Source of the DNA: Fibrobacter succinogenes
GTDB lineage: Bacteria > Fibrobacterota > Fibrobacteria > Fibrobacterales > Fibrobacteraceae
Length of the DNA stretch: 64,000 nt
NCBI GenBank assembly: GCA_902794535.1
Contig: CADBHQ010000013.1
Location: 24,330 to 88,329, forward strand
Reading direction: 5' to 3'
In this document: positions 53,308 through 60,792 of the stretch, piece after piece
How positions within the stretch are numbered: position 1 is the first letter of the stretch
How the letters are laid out: each line of letters opens with the position of its first letter
Notes under the pieces: model-generated
Told to the model about the DNA's origin: nothing
The model's input: the letters and a program-made list of their open reading frames with translations, nothing else
Databases searched by the model: none
Program-made: the position numbers and the translations under genes

Positions 53308-54465
53308 ATGCAAGACGAGAAATACATACTGGTAGATAGCGAAGAATCGCTGGCGAATTTGCTGGCGGATTTGGAACTATACGAAATGGCCGCCGTCGAT
53401 ACCGAAGCGGATTCCATGTACCATTATACCACTCGCCTTTGCCTGATCCAGATTACCATCGGCGAACACCACTACATTGTGGACCCGCTGTGTGGGCTTG
53501 ACCTTGCCCCTTTGTTCAAGGCCCGCGCCATGCAGACGCTCATTTTCCACGGCGCCGACTACGACTTGCGACTGCTGTGGCAGACATACGGATTCTCGCC
53601 GAAGCAGATTTTTGACACCATGCTCGCGGCAAAGATTCTGGGCGAAGATCACCTGGGCCTTGCGGACTTGGTCCGCGAATACTTCGGTGACGAACTCAAG
53701 AAAGAAAACCAGCGTGCCGACTGGACCACGCGACCGCTGCCGCTTGAAATGTGCGAATACGCCATTCACGACACGTTCTACCTGCACGAACTCTGCGCGA
53801 TTCTCGTAGAAAAGTTGCAAGAAGCAGGCCGCATGAGCTGGCTTACCGAACAGTGCGACGCCTTGATTGAACACGCCAAGCACCCTGCCCCGCCGAGAAA
53901 GGACCCCTGGCGCGTCACGGGCTCCGCTCCGCTTTCGCCGTGCGCCCTGAACGTGCTCAAGTTCCTCTGGGAATGGCGCGAAAACCAGGCCCAGGAACTG
54001 GACCGTCCGCCCTACAAGGTGATGCCGGTGGAATTGATGCTTGCCATCGCCCGCCGCAGCGAGGCGAATTTCCCGACCGTGGACCTGGAAAAGTTGCCGA
54101 AGCTCCCCCGCAATTTCCGCGACGAGCGCCTGGATTCGTTTGTAAACATGCTGCAGACCGCAGTGGCCGTTCCACAATCGGACTGGCCCGAACGTCTGCC
54201 CAAGGCCCCGCCCCCGCCGGTGGTGCCGAACTCCGACCTGCTTTCGGTGCTCAAGACCTGGCGCGACCTTAAAGCCGAAGAACTGGAACTGGACCCGTCG
54301 CTCCTCGCCAACAAGGCGCAGCTCATTTGGCTTGCCGCTCCGGGTGACATGCCCTGGGAGGCCCGCTACGAAGAAGCTCACCTCATGAACTGGCAGCGCG
54401 TCCTGTGGACCGAAATTTTGCAACAGAACCTGCCCAACGCAAAGCGCGTAGGCGACCCCGACTAA
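53308..54465 (+). CDS. rnd: Ribonuclease D
   Basis: 385 residues from the ATG at 53308. A 3'-5' exoribonuclease in tRNA 3' end trimming. The DEDD exonuclease domain (1-190) has AAVDTEADSMYHYTTRLCLI (Exo I D-x-E), LIFHGADYDLRLL (Exo II) and CEYAIHDTFYLHEL (Exo III Y-x3-D). HRDC-like domains follow (about 215-290: LNVLKFLWEWRENQAQELDR; and about 315-380). The longer frame begins inside hipA and is rejected. It lies 65 nt downstream of hipA. Confidence 0.93.
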   Translation: MQDEKYILVDSEESLANLLADLELYEMAAVDTEADSMYHYTTRLCLIQITIGEHHYIVDPLCGLDLAPLFKARAMQTLIFHGADYDLRLLWQTYGFSPKQIFDTMLAAKILGEDHLGLADLVREYFGDELKKENQRADWTTRPLPLEMCEYAIHDTFYLHELCAILVEKLQEAGRMSWLTEQCDALIEHAKHPAPPRKDPWRVTGSAPLSPCALNVLKFLWEWRENQAQELDRPPYKVMPVELMLAIARRSEANFPTVDLEKLPKLPRNFRDERLDSFVNMLQTAVAVPQSDWPERLPKAPPPPVVPNSDLLSVLKTWRDLKAEELELDPSLLANKAQLIWLAAPGDMPWEARYEEAHLMNWQRVLWTEILQQNLPNAKRVGDPD

Positions 54466-54523
54466 TTTTTTTTCAACTCACCTCAACCGCCCGCTACTGG
54501 ACAAATCCCCCGCAGGCATCATT

Positions 54524-55099
54524 ATGGAATCTGTACTTCTCGTTTCTGCCTTACTCCTTTTGATTTTCGGCTCCAGGCCGCTTTTCGAGATGTTGCGCAA
54601 GAAGCGCGACGGCGAAGAGCTCATCGGAAACCCGTGGGAAGAAATCCACGCCATCAAGGGCTACAGGGAATCGCGCAAGGTGGCGGCGTTCTACCCGCTC
54701 ACGGGCGAACCGAATATTATGCCGATTATCGAGCAGCTCGCCGACGAAGACCGTCTGCTGCTCCCCCGCTGCACGGGCCCCACGACCATGGAATTCTGCC
54801 ACGTGCAAAGCCTCAAGAAAGACCTGGTCAAAGGCAAGTTCGGCATCATGGAACCGCGCGGCGACATCCCGGCCTACGAGGGCGACTTCACCGTGTTCCT
54901 GGTTCCCGGCACCAAGTTCAACCTGACCGGCGAACGCTGCGGCCACGGCAAGGGTTACTACGACCGCTTTTTGGCAAAGCACCCGGGCGCCCACAAGGCA
55001 GGCATTGCAACGCCAAAGCAGATTAGCGTGGAGCCGCTCGCGCAAAAGCTGACCGACATCAAGATGAACCAGATTATTATTTGTAGGGAAAAACCCTAA
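54524..55099 (+). CDS. 5-formyltetrahydrofolate cyclo-ligase-like protein with N-terminal membrane anchor
   Basis: 191 residues. From about residue 50 it matches 5-FCL (MthfS): SRKVAAFYPLTGEPNIMPII, RLLLPRC, and the substrate/ATP signature GERCGHGKGYYDRFLAK. The family recycles 5-formyl-THF to 5,10-methenyl-THF with ATP. In place of the usual N-terminal helix with its conserved K/R-x-x-R, it has a hydrophobic segment (SVLLVSALLLLIFGSRPLF), so it would be membrane-anchored. Either a real variant or a mis-called start. Next to rnd and the trmH gene. Confidence 0.78.
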   Translation: MESVLLVSALLLLIFGSRPLFEMLRKKRDGEELIGNPWEEIHAIKGYRESRKVAAFYPLTGEPNIMPIIEQLADEDRLLLPRCTGPTTMEFCHVQSLKKDLVKGKFGIMEPRGDIPAYEGDFTVFLVPGTKFNLTGERCGHGKGYYDRFLAKHPGAHKAGIATPKQISVEPLAQKLTDIKMNQIIICREKP

Positions 55100-55123
55100 G
55101 GATTTTAGATAAAGGATTGCATT

Positions 55124-56116
55124 ATGGCATTCAACAAGAATTCCGATAAGGAAACAGAATTCGGCATCATTCGCCACAACTTCAAGGACCGCGAATCTCG
55201 TGACGGTTTCCGTGAACCTCGCGAAGGTTTCGAGGATTTCCGCCGCCGCGATTTCAATAAGCCGCGCGAAGGTTTTAACAGCGATCGTCCGCGATTCAAC
55301 AAGGACCGCGACGGCTTTACCCGCCGCAAGACCGATGGCGACCGCCGCGTGAGTTTTGGCGATCCCGATGGCGCCCCGCAAACCGCAATTGGCGGCATCC
55401 GCGAAGTGACCGACCTTCTGGAACGCAGCCCCATGCAAGTCCACCGCGTGCTCTTTATGCACCAGTCGGGCAATCCCAAGCTCTACGAACTGCAAAAGCT
55501 CGCCAAGCGCGCCCACGTGCACGTGCAGCAAGTCGATTCCAAGGTTCTAAACACCTACACCACGCAACACCACGGCGTGGTCGCACTCTTGAACGAAAAG
55601 GAACTTCTCGTTTGGGAAAACATTCGTGAAGAATATTTTAAGGCCAAGGAAAACGGCGAACGCAAGCTGATTGCCGTAGGCACCAACATCGAAGACCCGC
55701 GCAATCTGGGCGCCTGCATCCGTAGTGCGCTCGCCCTCGGCGTAGACCTCTTGATGCTCCCAGCCAAGGGCATGTGCGGCATTACGCCGGCTGTCGCCCG
55801 CTCTGCCGCAGGCGCACTCGACAAGATGAAGATTTGCCGCCCGAACAACCTGGAAGCCGCCGTCGGCGAACTCAAACTCGCAGGCTACCAGATTCTAGGC
55901 CTCGACGCCGACACCGAAACGAACCTCGCCGGCTTCGAATTCAGCGACCAGGCGGTCATTGCCGTCGGTGGCGAAGACGTGGGCCTTCCGCCCTTCATTC
56001 GCAAGCAGTGCGACGCTGTACTCCGCATTCCCATGATGCCCGAAGCGCATTCCTACAACGCCTCGGTGGCCCTCTCGCTCGGTCTGTACGAATACGCACG
56101 CCTCCGAATCAAGTAA
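55124..56116 (+). CDS. TrmH-family RNA 2'-O-methyltransferase with Arg/Phe-rich N-terminal extension
   Basis: 330 residues. Residues 1-85 are low complexity with repeated (R/N)-x-x-(D/E)-G-F units (SRDGFREPREGFEDFRRRDF), probably a disordered RNA-binding arm. A substrate-binding L30e-like domain follows (about 95-165: MQVHRVLFMHQSGNPKLYEL, VLNTYTTQHHGVVALL). The SpoU knot domain has AVGTNIEDPRNLGACIRSAL, VIAVGGEDVGLP and HSYNASVALSLGLYEYAR. RlmB-like (23S rRNA Gm) is possible but the target is uncertain. Confidence 0.88.
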   Translation: MAFNKNSDKETEFGIIRHNFKDRESRDGFREPREGFEDFRRRDFNKPREGFNSDRPRFNKDRDGFTRRKTDGDRRVSFGDPDGAPQTAIGGIREVTDLLERSPMQVHRVLFMHQSGNPKLYELQKLAKRAHVHVQQVDSKVLNTYTTQHHGVVALLNEKELLVWENIREEYFKAKENGERKLIAVGTNIEDPRNLGACIRSALALGVDLLMLPAKGMCGITPAVARSAAGALDKMKICRPNNLEAAVGELKLAGYQILGLDADTETNLAGFEFSDQAVIAVGGEDVGLPPFIRKQCDAVLRIPMMPEAHSYNASVALSLGLYEYARLRIK

Positions 56117-56121
56117 ATTAT

Positions 56122-56132
56122 TCCAACTTGGA
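56122..56132. promoter_or_regulatory. TCCAACTTGGA palindrome, copy 1 (upstream of the GGDEF gene)
   Basis: TCCAACTTGGA followed by CTATA, 97 nt before the GGDEF start. The same palindrome in the same orientation relative to the gene occurs upstream of the MACPF and FISUMP genes. Confidence 0.6.
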
Positions 56133-56140
56133 CTATAAAA

Positions 56141-56167
56141 TACACCCCCATAGGGGGTATTTTTTTA
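56141..56167 (+). terminator. Intrinsic terminator after trmH
   Basis: TAC(A)CCCCC pairs with GGGGGTA around a short loop (56141-56159), followed by TTTTTTT. It lies immediately downstream of palindrome copy 1 and upstream of the GGDEF gene. Confidence 0.85.
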
Positions 56168-56229
56168 TTATAGGCCGTTTTTCCCCATCAGATTGGTATA
56201 TATTTTTACCACAAGAAGGGAAAATATTT

Positions 56230-57603
56230 ATGGACTTCGAATCTTTGCTGTCAAAATACGAAGCAAAAGCTTGTGTTGTCTCCGTCGATTTTTACGAAGA
56301 CGAAACGTACGGAAATATCCGCATTCTTGCAGGCAACAAGGCGCACTGTGACGAAATGGAAATGGAACAGGGTCGCCCCTTTATTCCTGGGTCGCCATAC
56401 GAGGCTTGTTTTCCTCAAAACCGCAATTTCGAAGATTACTGTTTCCGCTGCACACGAACCAAAAAGCCTCTCCATGCCTACGTGGAACTTTACACCATGG
56501 GGCTCTGGCTGAACATGTTCCTGATTCCGATTGAATCGGATAAGCCGAACACCGGCTACTGCATTTACGTTTACGATGTATCGCCCAAGGTGGATTCTGC
56601 TGCCATGGTCGACCTTTCCGGCGATGTGGCCTCTGAGGTGTTAAAGGCATGCGTCAAGCTCCGTAGCTCGAACGACATCAAGAAGACCATCCAAGAAGTC
56701 ATCGAAGATATCCGTAGCCTTTGCGATTCTGAACATTGCTGTATTTTGCTGACCGATCCTGATACACGCACCTGCGATATTCTAGGAGACGCCCTCAGCA
56801 AAGGCACAAGCCTGCTTCCCATGTCGACCTACCTAGAAGGCTTCTACGAAATTACGGAAACATGGGCCGCAACACTAGGCGGAAGCACCTGCATTATCAT
56901 CAAAGACCGCCACGACATGGATCACCTGCATCAACAAAACCCCGTGTGGGCAGATTCGCTCGAAGGCGCCATGGTCAAGACAATCGTGCTGTTCCCGCTG
57001 CGATTCGACAACAAGGTGCTCGGTTACATGTGGGCCATCAACTTCAACGCCGAAAACACCATCAAGATTAAAAAGACGCTTGAACTGACGACCTACTTCC
57101 TCGCCTCCGAAATTGCAAACCACTTGCTTCTGAAGAAGCTTGAAATCATGAGTTCCATTGACTCGCTCACGGGTATCAAGAACAGAAACATGATGAACAA
57201 TCGCGTAGACTTGATTGTAAGCGGTAAAGAACGCACCCCAGACGCCGTGCTCTTTATAGACCTGAACGGGCTCAAGCGCGTGAACGACGATCAGGGCCAC
57301 AATTCAGGCGACAAGATGCTCCGCACGGCAGCAAAAATTTTGCAAGAAGTTCTCCACGACGGCGAAGTGTTCCGCGCTGGCGGCGACGAATTTATGGCGA
57401 TGTTTCCGAAAATTACCGAAGCCGAACTGCAAAAGCGAATCGAACAGATTCACGAAGTCGCCAAGGCAAACAACATTCACTTCTCTATCGGATCGTGCCT
57501 CGGCGGCACCGATGTCCGTAGATCCATGCATATTGCCGACGAACGCATGTACGCCGACAAGAACGCTTACTACGCCGCACACCCCGAAGAAAAGTACCGG
57601 TAA
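56230..57603 (+). CDS. GGDEF diguanylate cyclase with GAF-like sensor
   Basis: 457 residues from the ATG at 56230. Residues 1-110 are a Cys-containing N-terminal domain (YEACFPQN, NFEDYCFRCTRTKKPLHAYV), perhaps PAS-like and able to bind metal or a cofactor. Residues about 130-300 look like a GAF domain (LCDSEHCCILLTDPDTRTCD, IVLFPLRFDNKVLGYMWAIN). The C-terminal GGDEF domain (about 310-450) has SSIDSLTGIKNRNMMNNRVD, LFIDLNGLKRVNDDQGHNSG and an intact AGGDEF active site; no RxxD inhibitory site is seen at the usual place. It makes cyclic di-GMP from GTP. Convergent with the C13 gene, stops abutting. Confidence 0.9.
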   Translation: MDFESLLSKYEAKACVVSVDFYEDETYGNIRILAGNKAHCDEMEMEQGRPFIPGSPYEACFPQNRNFEDYCFRCTRTKKPLHAYVELYTMGLWLNMFLIPIESDKPNTGYCIYVYDVSPKVDSAAMVDLSGDVASEVLKACVKLRSSNDIKKTIQEVIEDIRSLCDSEHCCILLTDPDTRTCDILGDALSKGTSLLPMSTYLEGFYEITETWAATLGGSTCIIIKDRHDMDHLHQQNPVWADSLEGAMVKTIVLFPLRFDNKVLGYMWAINFNAENTIKIKKTLELTTYFLASEIANHLLLKKLEIMSSIDSLTGIKNRNMMNNRVDLIVSGKERTPDAVLFIDLNGLKRVNDDQGHNSGDKMLRTAAKILQEVLHDGEVFRAGGDEFMAMFPKITEAELQKRIEQIHEVAKANNIHFSIGSCLGGTDVRRSMHIADERMYADKNAYYAAHPEEKYR

Positions 57604-58380
57604 TCACTTTACTACAAAGAATTCATCCAGCTTTTCTTTGTAGATATTTCCATAATGGTTCACGTTGTACAACTGCACGTGCGAACCTGAAATTTTACTC
57701 GCGATTTCGATGTACATGTCCCTCAGCGTTGCGTCGGGTGTTTCATCAAGCAGCATCGTAAAACCTCGGGTAAAACTGTTCGTCAAGTATACGCCCATTT
57801 CTTCATTTCGTTCATCCGCCTTACTCGTTTCATAAGGCGACGCCGCTGTTAGAAAAACGATACCAGGAATATTCGCCTTTTCCGCCGTTTCACCAAGTCC
57901 ACCACTATAGCAGGCCTCCACGGCAACCAACACCTTGCGGTGCGGAATTTGTTTAATCAGCGCAACAATCTGCTCATAACTAACCTTGTCTTTACCATAT
58001 TCCAAATACCCCGGTATTCCATGACCACTCCAAAAGACAAAAACATTGTCGGTCGACTTTGCTCGGAGAACCTTTGATAACTTATTACTTGAATTACCCC
58101 TTAATATATTTCCTAGGTCAGACGCCGTTACGGAACTTAATTTGTAATCAACCACACCCTTTTCATAGACATTGTCTCCATCCAAACGAATAAACAACTC
58201 TCCCGGATACAGGTTGCGACTATGATTTGCAATGTCATCTTCTGCAATCACGATAATGTGGTCATCGTCGTACCCCATCTTCTTGAGTTTCTGGTAAATG
58301 GCAAAGATGTCCGCCTGAAACCGGTAATTTGCCCAGCCCGATGAGGCTGCAACCAAATTCGAAAAAGCTCGTATCCACAT
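57604..58380 (-). CDS. Legumain-type (C13, clan CD) cysteine protease domain, probably the C-terminal half of the upstream binding protein
   Basis: 258 residues in this frame. It has the C13 fold pattern: VAASSGWANYRFQADIFAIY, DHIIVIAEDDIANHSRNLYP, catalytic His in VFVFWSGHGIPG (His120) and catalytic Cys in VLVAVEACYSGGL (Cys157). C13 enzymes cleave after Asn or Asp. There is no signal peptide or ribosome binding site, and the frame starts inside the coding region of the upstream lipoprotein. Removing one T from the T5 run at about 58351-58355 joins the two frames into one protein of about 695 residues. Probably an exported sensor-protease. See findings. Confidence 0.82.
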   Translation of the reverse strand: MWIRAFSNLVAASSGWANYRFQADIFAIYQKLKKMGYDDDHIIVIAEDDIANHSRNLYPGELFIRLDGDNVYEKGVVDYKLSSVTASDLGNILRGNSSNKLSKVLRAKSTDNVFVFWSGHGIPGYLEYGKDKVSYEQIVALIKQIPHRKVLVAVEACYSGGLGETAEKANIPGIVFLTAASPYETSKADERNEEMGVYLTNSFTRGFTMLLDETPDATLRDMYIEIASKISGSHVQLYNVNHYGNIYKEKLDEFFVVK

Positions 58381-59692
58381 CGGCCTTGAAAAAATCCAGC
58401 CAATTTTCTTCTGGATTTATCGAATGTTTTGAGTCGTCGTTGCTGGTAAAATCATTCGTGACATATTTATGGTCAGCAATATTCCACCCGCGATACACTG
58501 AACCGCTCACACTGTTGTCCCTATCCTGGAAAGTCCAAGAACTCGATACCCCCGTCAGATTAGGCAAGCGTCCATTCTGCAACGACATGAAATTTTCATG
58601 CATTCCGGCAATCATCCAATCGCCGCCTATGCCGTCCCGGCCTTGGAGTACAGCCCGAATCGATTCATTCAATTCCAGGCCCGACGAAACGGAATAAGTC
58701 GCGGCATACGCCAAAATATACAGAGCATCAAAGAAATGCGCTTCGCCATTGAGAATGTCTTCGCCAAAATGTTCATGGTATGCTTGCGCAAACCCGGACT
58801 CGGGTCTTGCATACAAATCAAAGCCACGGTAAAAATCGTAATGAAGATTTTTTACGATAGAATCCGAAACGAAATTACTGGAACACACCACTCGGATTCC
58901 ACCTTGAGAAGCGACATCCTGTCGATACAATTCATCATCAAAGGCTAAGGCCATTTTGTCATCATAGGGTTCAAATAACAAAACGCTATACGGCTTCTTT
59001 CGTTCCAAATAAGTCTGCGTAAGCTTCCGCAGTTCGGTTTCGTCATTGTACAAAAAGATTCTGTCAATTTTAAGCCCGAATTCTTCGGCCATAAAGCCTA
59101 GCCAGTCGACATAAGAACTTACGAGTCCGCCATTCAGCTCGCTCGACGGAGCCAAAAGTGTAAGTTCCAGTTCATTCATAAAAATAGACGCAAAGGAACT
59201 AGCCAAATGCGAGAAAGCAGATTCTATCAGCATAAAGTCGTTTTCGACCAAGTTCCACAAGTTCGGCATGTTGGCAAAAAAACGCTGGTATTCCACATTC
59301 GACGCCTTGGGCGAAAGAATCGGTTTCGTACTTTTTTTCAAAAGTTCCGCCATGCGGTACGCCTTGTCCGATTGCGTGGGGCCTACAATCGCCACATAGT
59401 CCGAATCTCCCGCCACCATTTCCATATACTCGCCGATATCGGCGTCATCCTGGTTCTTGAATTCCAGTTGCAGTTTTACCTTTTGGTCTAGCCCATCCTG
59501 AGCTTTTTCCATATTTTCCAAAGCCCATTCAGCACTCCGTTTCCAACGGGCCATTTCAGAAGATTTCGCCATGACGGCGACCTTAAGTTTGTGCGTCTTA
59601 GCATCGGAATTTGCAGAAGATGCATTGTCGGAGCACGCGCAAAGACAAAAAATCGCGATAAACAACAAGGAAAGTAGACTATTTCTTGGCAT
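58262..59692 (-). CDS. Type 1 periplasmic-binding (LivK-like) lipoprotein, frame probably continuing into the C13 domain
   Basis: 476 residues to its own stop, about 445 to the likely frameshift. AGGAGG stands 6 nt upstream of the ATG at 59692. Signal peptide with lipobox LCAC (MPRNSLLSLLFIAIFCLCAC). The mature part follows type 1 binding proteins of the branched-chain amino acid receptor group: LKVAVMAKSSEMARWKRSAE, YVAIVGPTQSDKAYRMAELL, TKPILSPKASN, then a second lobe with VDWLGFMAEEFGLKIDRIFL and HFFDALYILAYAATYSV. The last about 30 residues in this frame look like an out-of-frame tail. It overlaps the BMP gene by 14 nt. Confidence 0.78.
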   Translation of the reverse strand: MPRNSLLSLLFIAIFCLCACSDNASSANSDAKTHKLKVAVMAKSSEMARWKRSAEWALENMEKAQDGLDQKVKLQLEFKNQDDADIGEYMEMVAGDSDYVAIVGPTQSDKAYRMAELLKKSTKPILSPKASNVEYQRFFANMPNLWNLVENDFMLIESAFSHLASSFASIFMNELELTLLAPSSELNGGLVSSYVDWLGFMAEEFGLKIDRIFLYNDETELRKLTQTYLERKKPYSVLLFEPYDDKMALAFDDELYRQDVASQGGIRVVCSSNFVSDSIVKNLHYDFYRGFDLYARPESGFAQAYHEHFGEDILNGEAHFFDALYILAYAATYSVSSGLELNESIRAVLQGRDGIGGDWMIAGMHENFMSLQNGRLPNLTGVSSSWTFQDRDNSVSGSVYRGWNIADHKYVTNDFTSNDDSKHSINPEENWLDFFKADVDTSFFEFGCSLIGLGKLPVSGGHLCHLPETQEDGVRR

Positions 59693-60725
59693 GGCGTGCC
59701 TCCTCGCGAACCGCCTCGTCATAATACTTTTCATAGCGGTCTTCGAACTCTTTCGTATCGCCAAAATTCTTATTAAACACAATCGATGCGGCACCATCCC
59801 CCAAGCCCAAAGAGCGGAACCGAGGCCAATCCTTACCCAAAGCCCATTCTTCCAAGTAGCGAACAACAATCCCCTTAATGTCAATGACTAGAGTAAACGG
59901 CACCTTCGGCAACACGCCGCTCTGGTCAACATCCATCCCAATCATAAAGTGTCCCGTATTCGGAAAATCGATCAATGCCCGACGTACCCCCTTGATAGCG
60001 CCCCCCAACAAAGGAAAAATAGCCGAAGGCCTATCCCCATCTAGAATATAATTCGTTATTGAAAAAGTGGCCACGTAGGCAAATTCAACGTTGTTAAAAG
60101 CCGTTTCATCATTTTCAGTATAAGTAAGATAATCCACTCCCAGAGTATCCGCAATCGTCTTATGCGCATCGTAGCCCTTCCTAAAGCCTTCAATCGATGT
60201 TTCCAGGCTCGCAAAGCCGGGTGCCGCCGCCAAAATCATACATGGATTTATTCCCAGAATCGCCCCAGACAAGAAACTCGCTCCGTAACGGTCTATCGAG
60301 AAGGTATAGACACCTTGCGGAAGCCTCGCCGTATCAGCCTCGAACAACAGAACCTTGTTGCCTACCCCCGTAAAGCGAACATCAAGTTTTTGCGCCAGCC
60401 CCACATATTCGGAAGAAGCCAAAATCAACATCGATGAATCGGTGTCGACATTTTCCTTAAGCCACGCCTTTACAAGGGAATCCGCCTCGCCCATAGAATC
60501 CGGCTGCAGCAAGCGGAACGGAATCCCTCTATCTTCGTAGAATCTAAAAAGTCCCGCCAAAATCTGGTCATTATAGCTGTTGTCGCCAATGCCATTGATG
60601 CTTGCCACAAGCGTAATGTTTGCAACACCCGAGCGATTTTGCACAGCATCAAAAACAGATTCGCTGTTGGAGCAAGCATACAGCGAAAGCAACAAAAAGA
60701 ATCCAAAAAAAATTCTTAGCATCAT
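59679..60725 (-). CDS. BMP/PnrA-like substrate-binding lipoprotein
   Basis: About 348 residues. Signal peptide with lipobox LYAC (MMLRIFFGFFLLLSLYAC). The mature part resembles the basic membrane protein (BMP) family of type 1 binding proteins: NITLVASINGIGDNSYNDQI, ILASSEYVGLAQKLDVRFTG, FSIDRYGASFLSGAILGINP, GFRKGYDA, and GHFMIGMDVDQSGVLP. BMP members bind nucleosides or autoinducers; the ligand here is unknown. No ABC permease or ATPase genes are nearby, which suggests sensing rather than transport. It starts 67 nt after the MACPF gene, across a terminator-like hairpin, and overlaps the PBP-C13 gene. Confidence 0.8.
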   Translation of the reverse strand: MMLRIFFGFFLLLSLYACSNSESVFDAVQNRSGVANITLVASINGIGDNSYNDQILAGLFRFYEDRGIPFRLLQPDSMGEADSLVKAWLKENVDTDSSMLILASSEYVGLAQKLDVRFTGVGNKVLLFEADTARLPQGVYTFSIDRYGASFLSGAILGINPCMILAAAPGFASLETSIEGFRKGYDAHKTIADTLGVDYLTYTENDETAFNNVEFAYVATFSITNYILDGDRPSAIFPLLGGAIKGVRRALIDFPNTGHFMIGMDVDQSGVLPKVPFTLVIDIKGIVVRYLEEWALGKDWPRFRSLGLGDGAASIVFNKNFGDTKEFEDRYEKYYDEAVREEARHAKK

Positions 60726-60735
60726 TATTTCAATG

Positions 60736-60768
60736 ATAAAAAAAGTTCCCCCCATGTGGGGGAACTTT
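60736..60768 (-). terminator. Terminator between the MACPF and BMP genes
   Basis: AAAGTTCCCCC (60742-60752) and GGGGGAACTTT (60758-60768) form an 11-bp stem; read on the minus strand it is followed by TTTTTTATC. No clear promoter is seen for the BMP gene, so partial readthrough is likely. Confidence 0.88.
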
Positions 60769-60792
60769 CCAATCAGCTAAGATTCTAACAGG

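Noticed and set aside
59679..60725. BMP protein as part of an ABC nucleoside importer
   Set aside because: No permease or ATPase gene is adjacent; its partners are a second binding protein, a protease and a MACPF protein.
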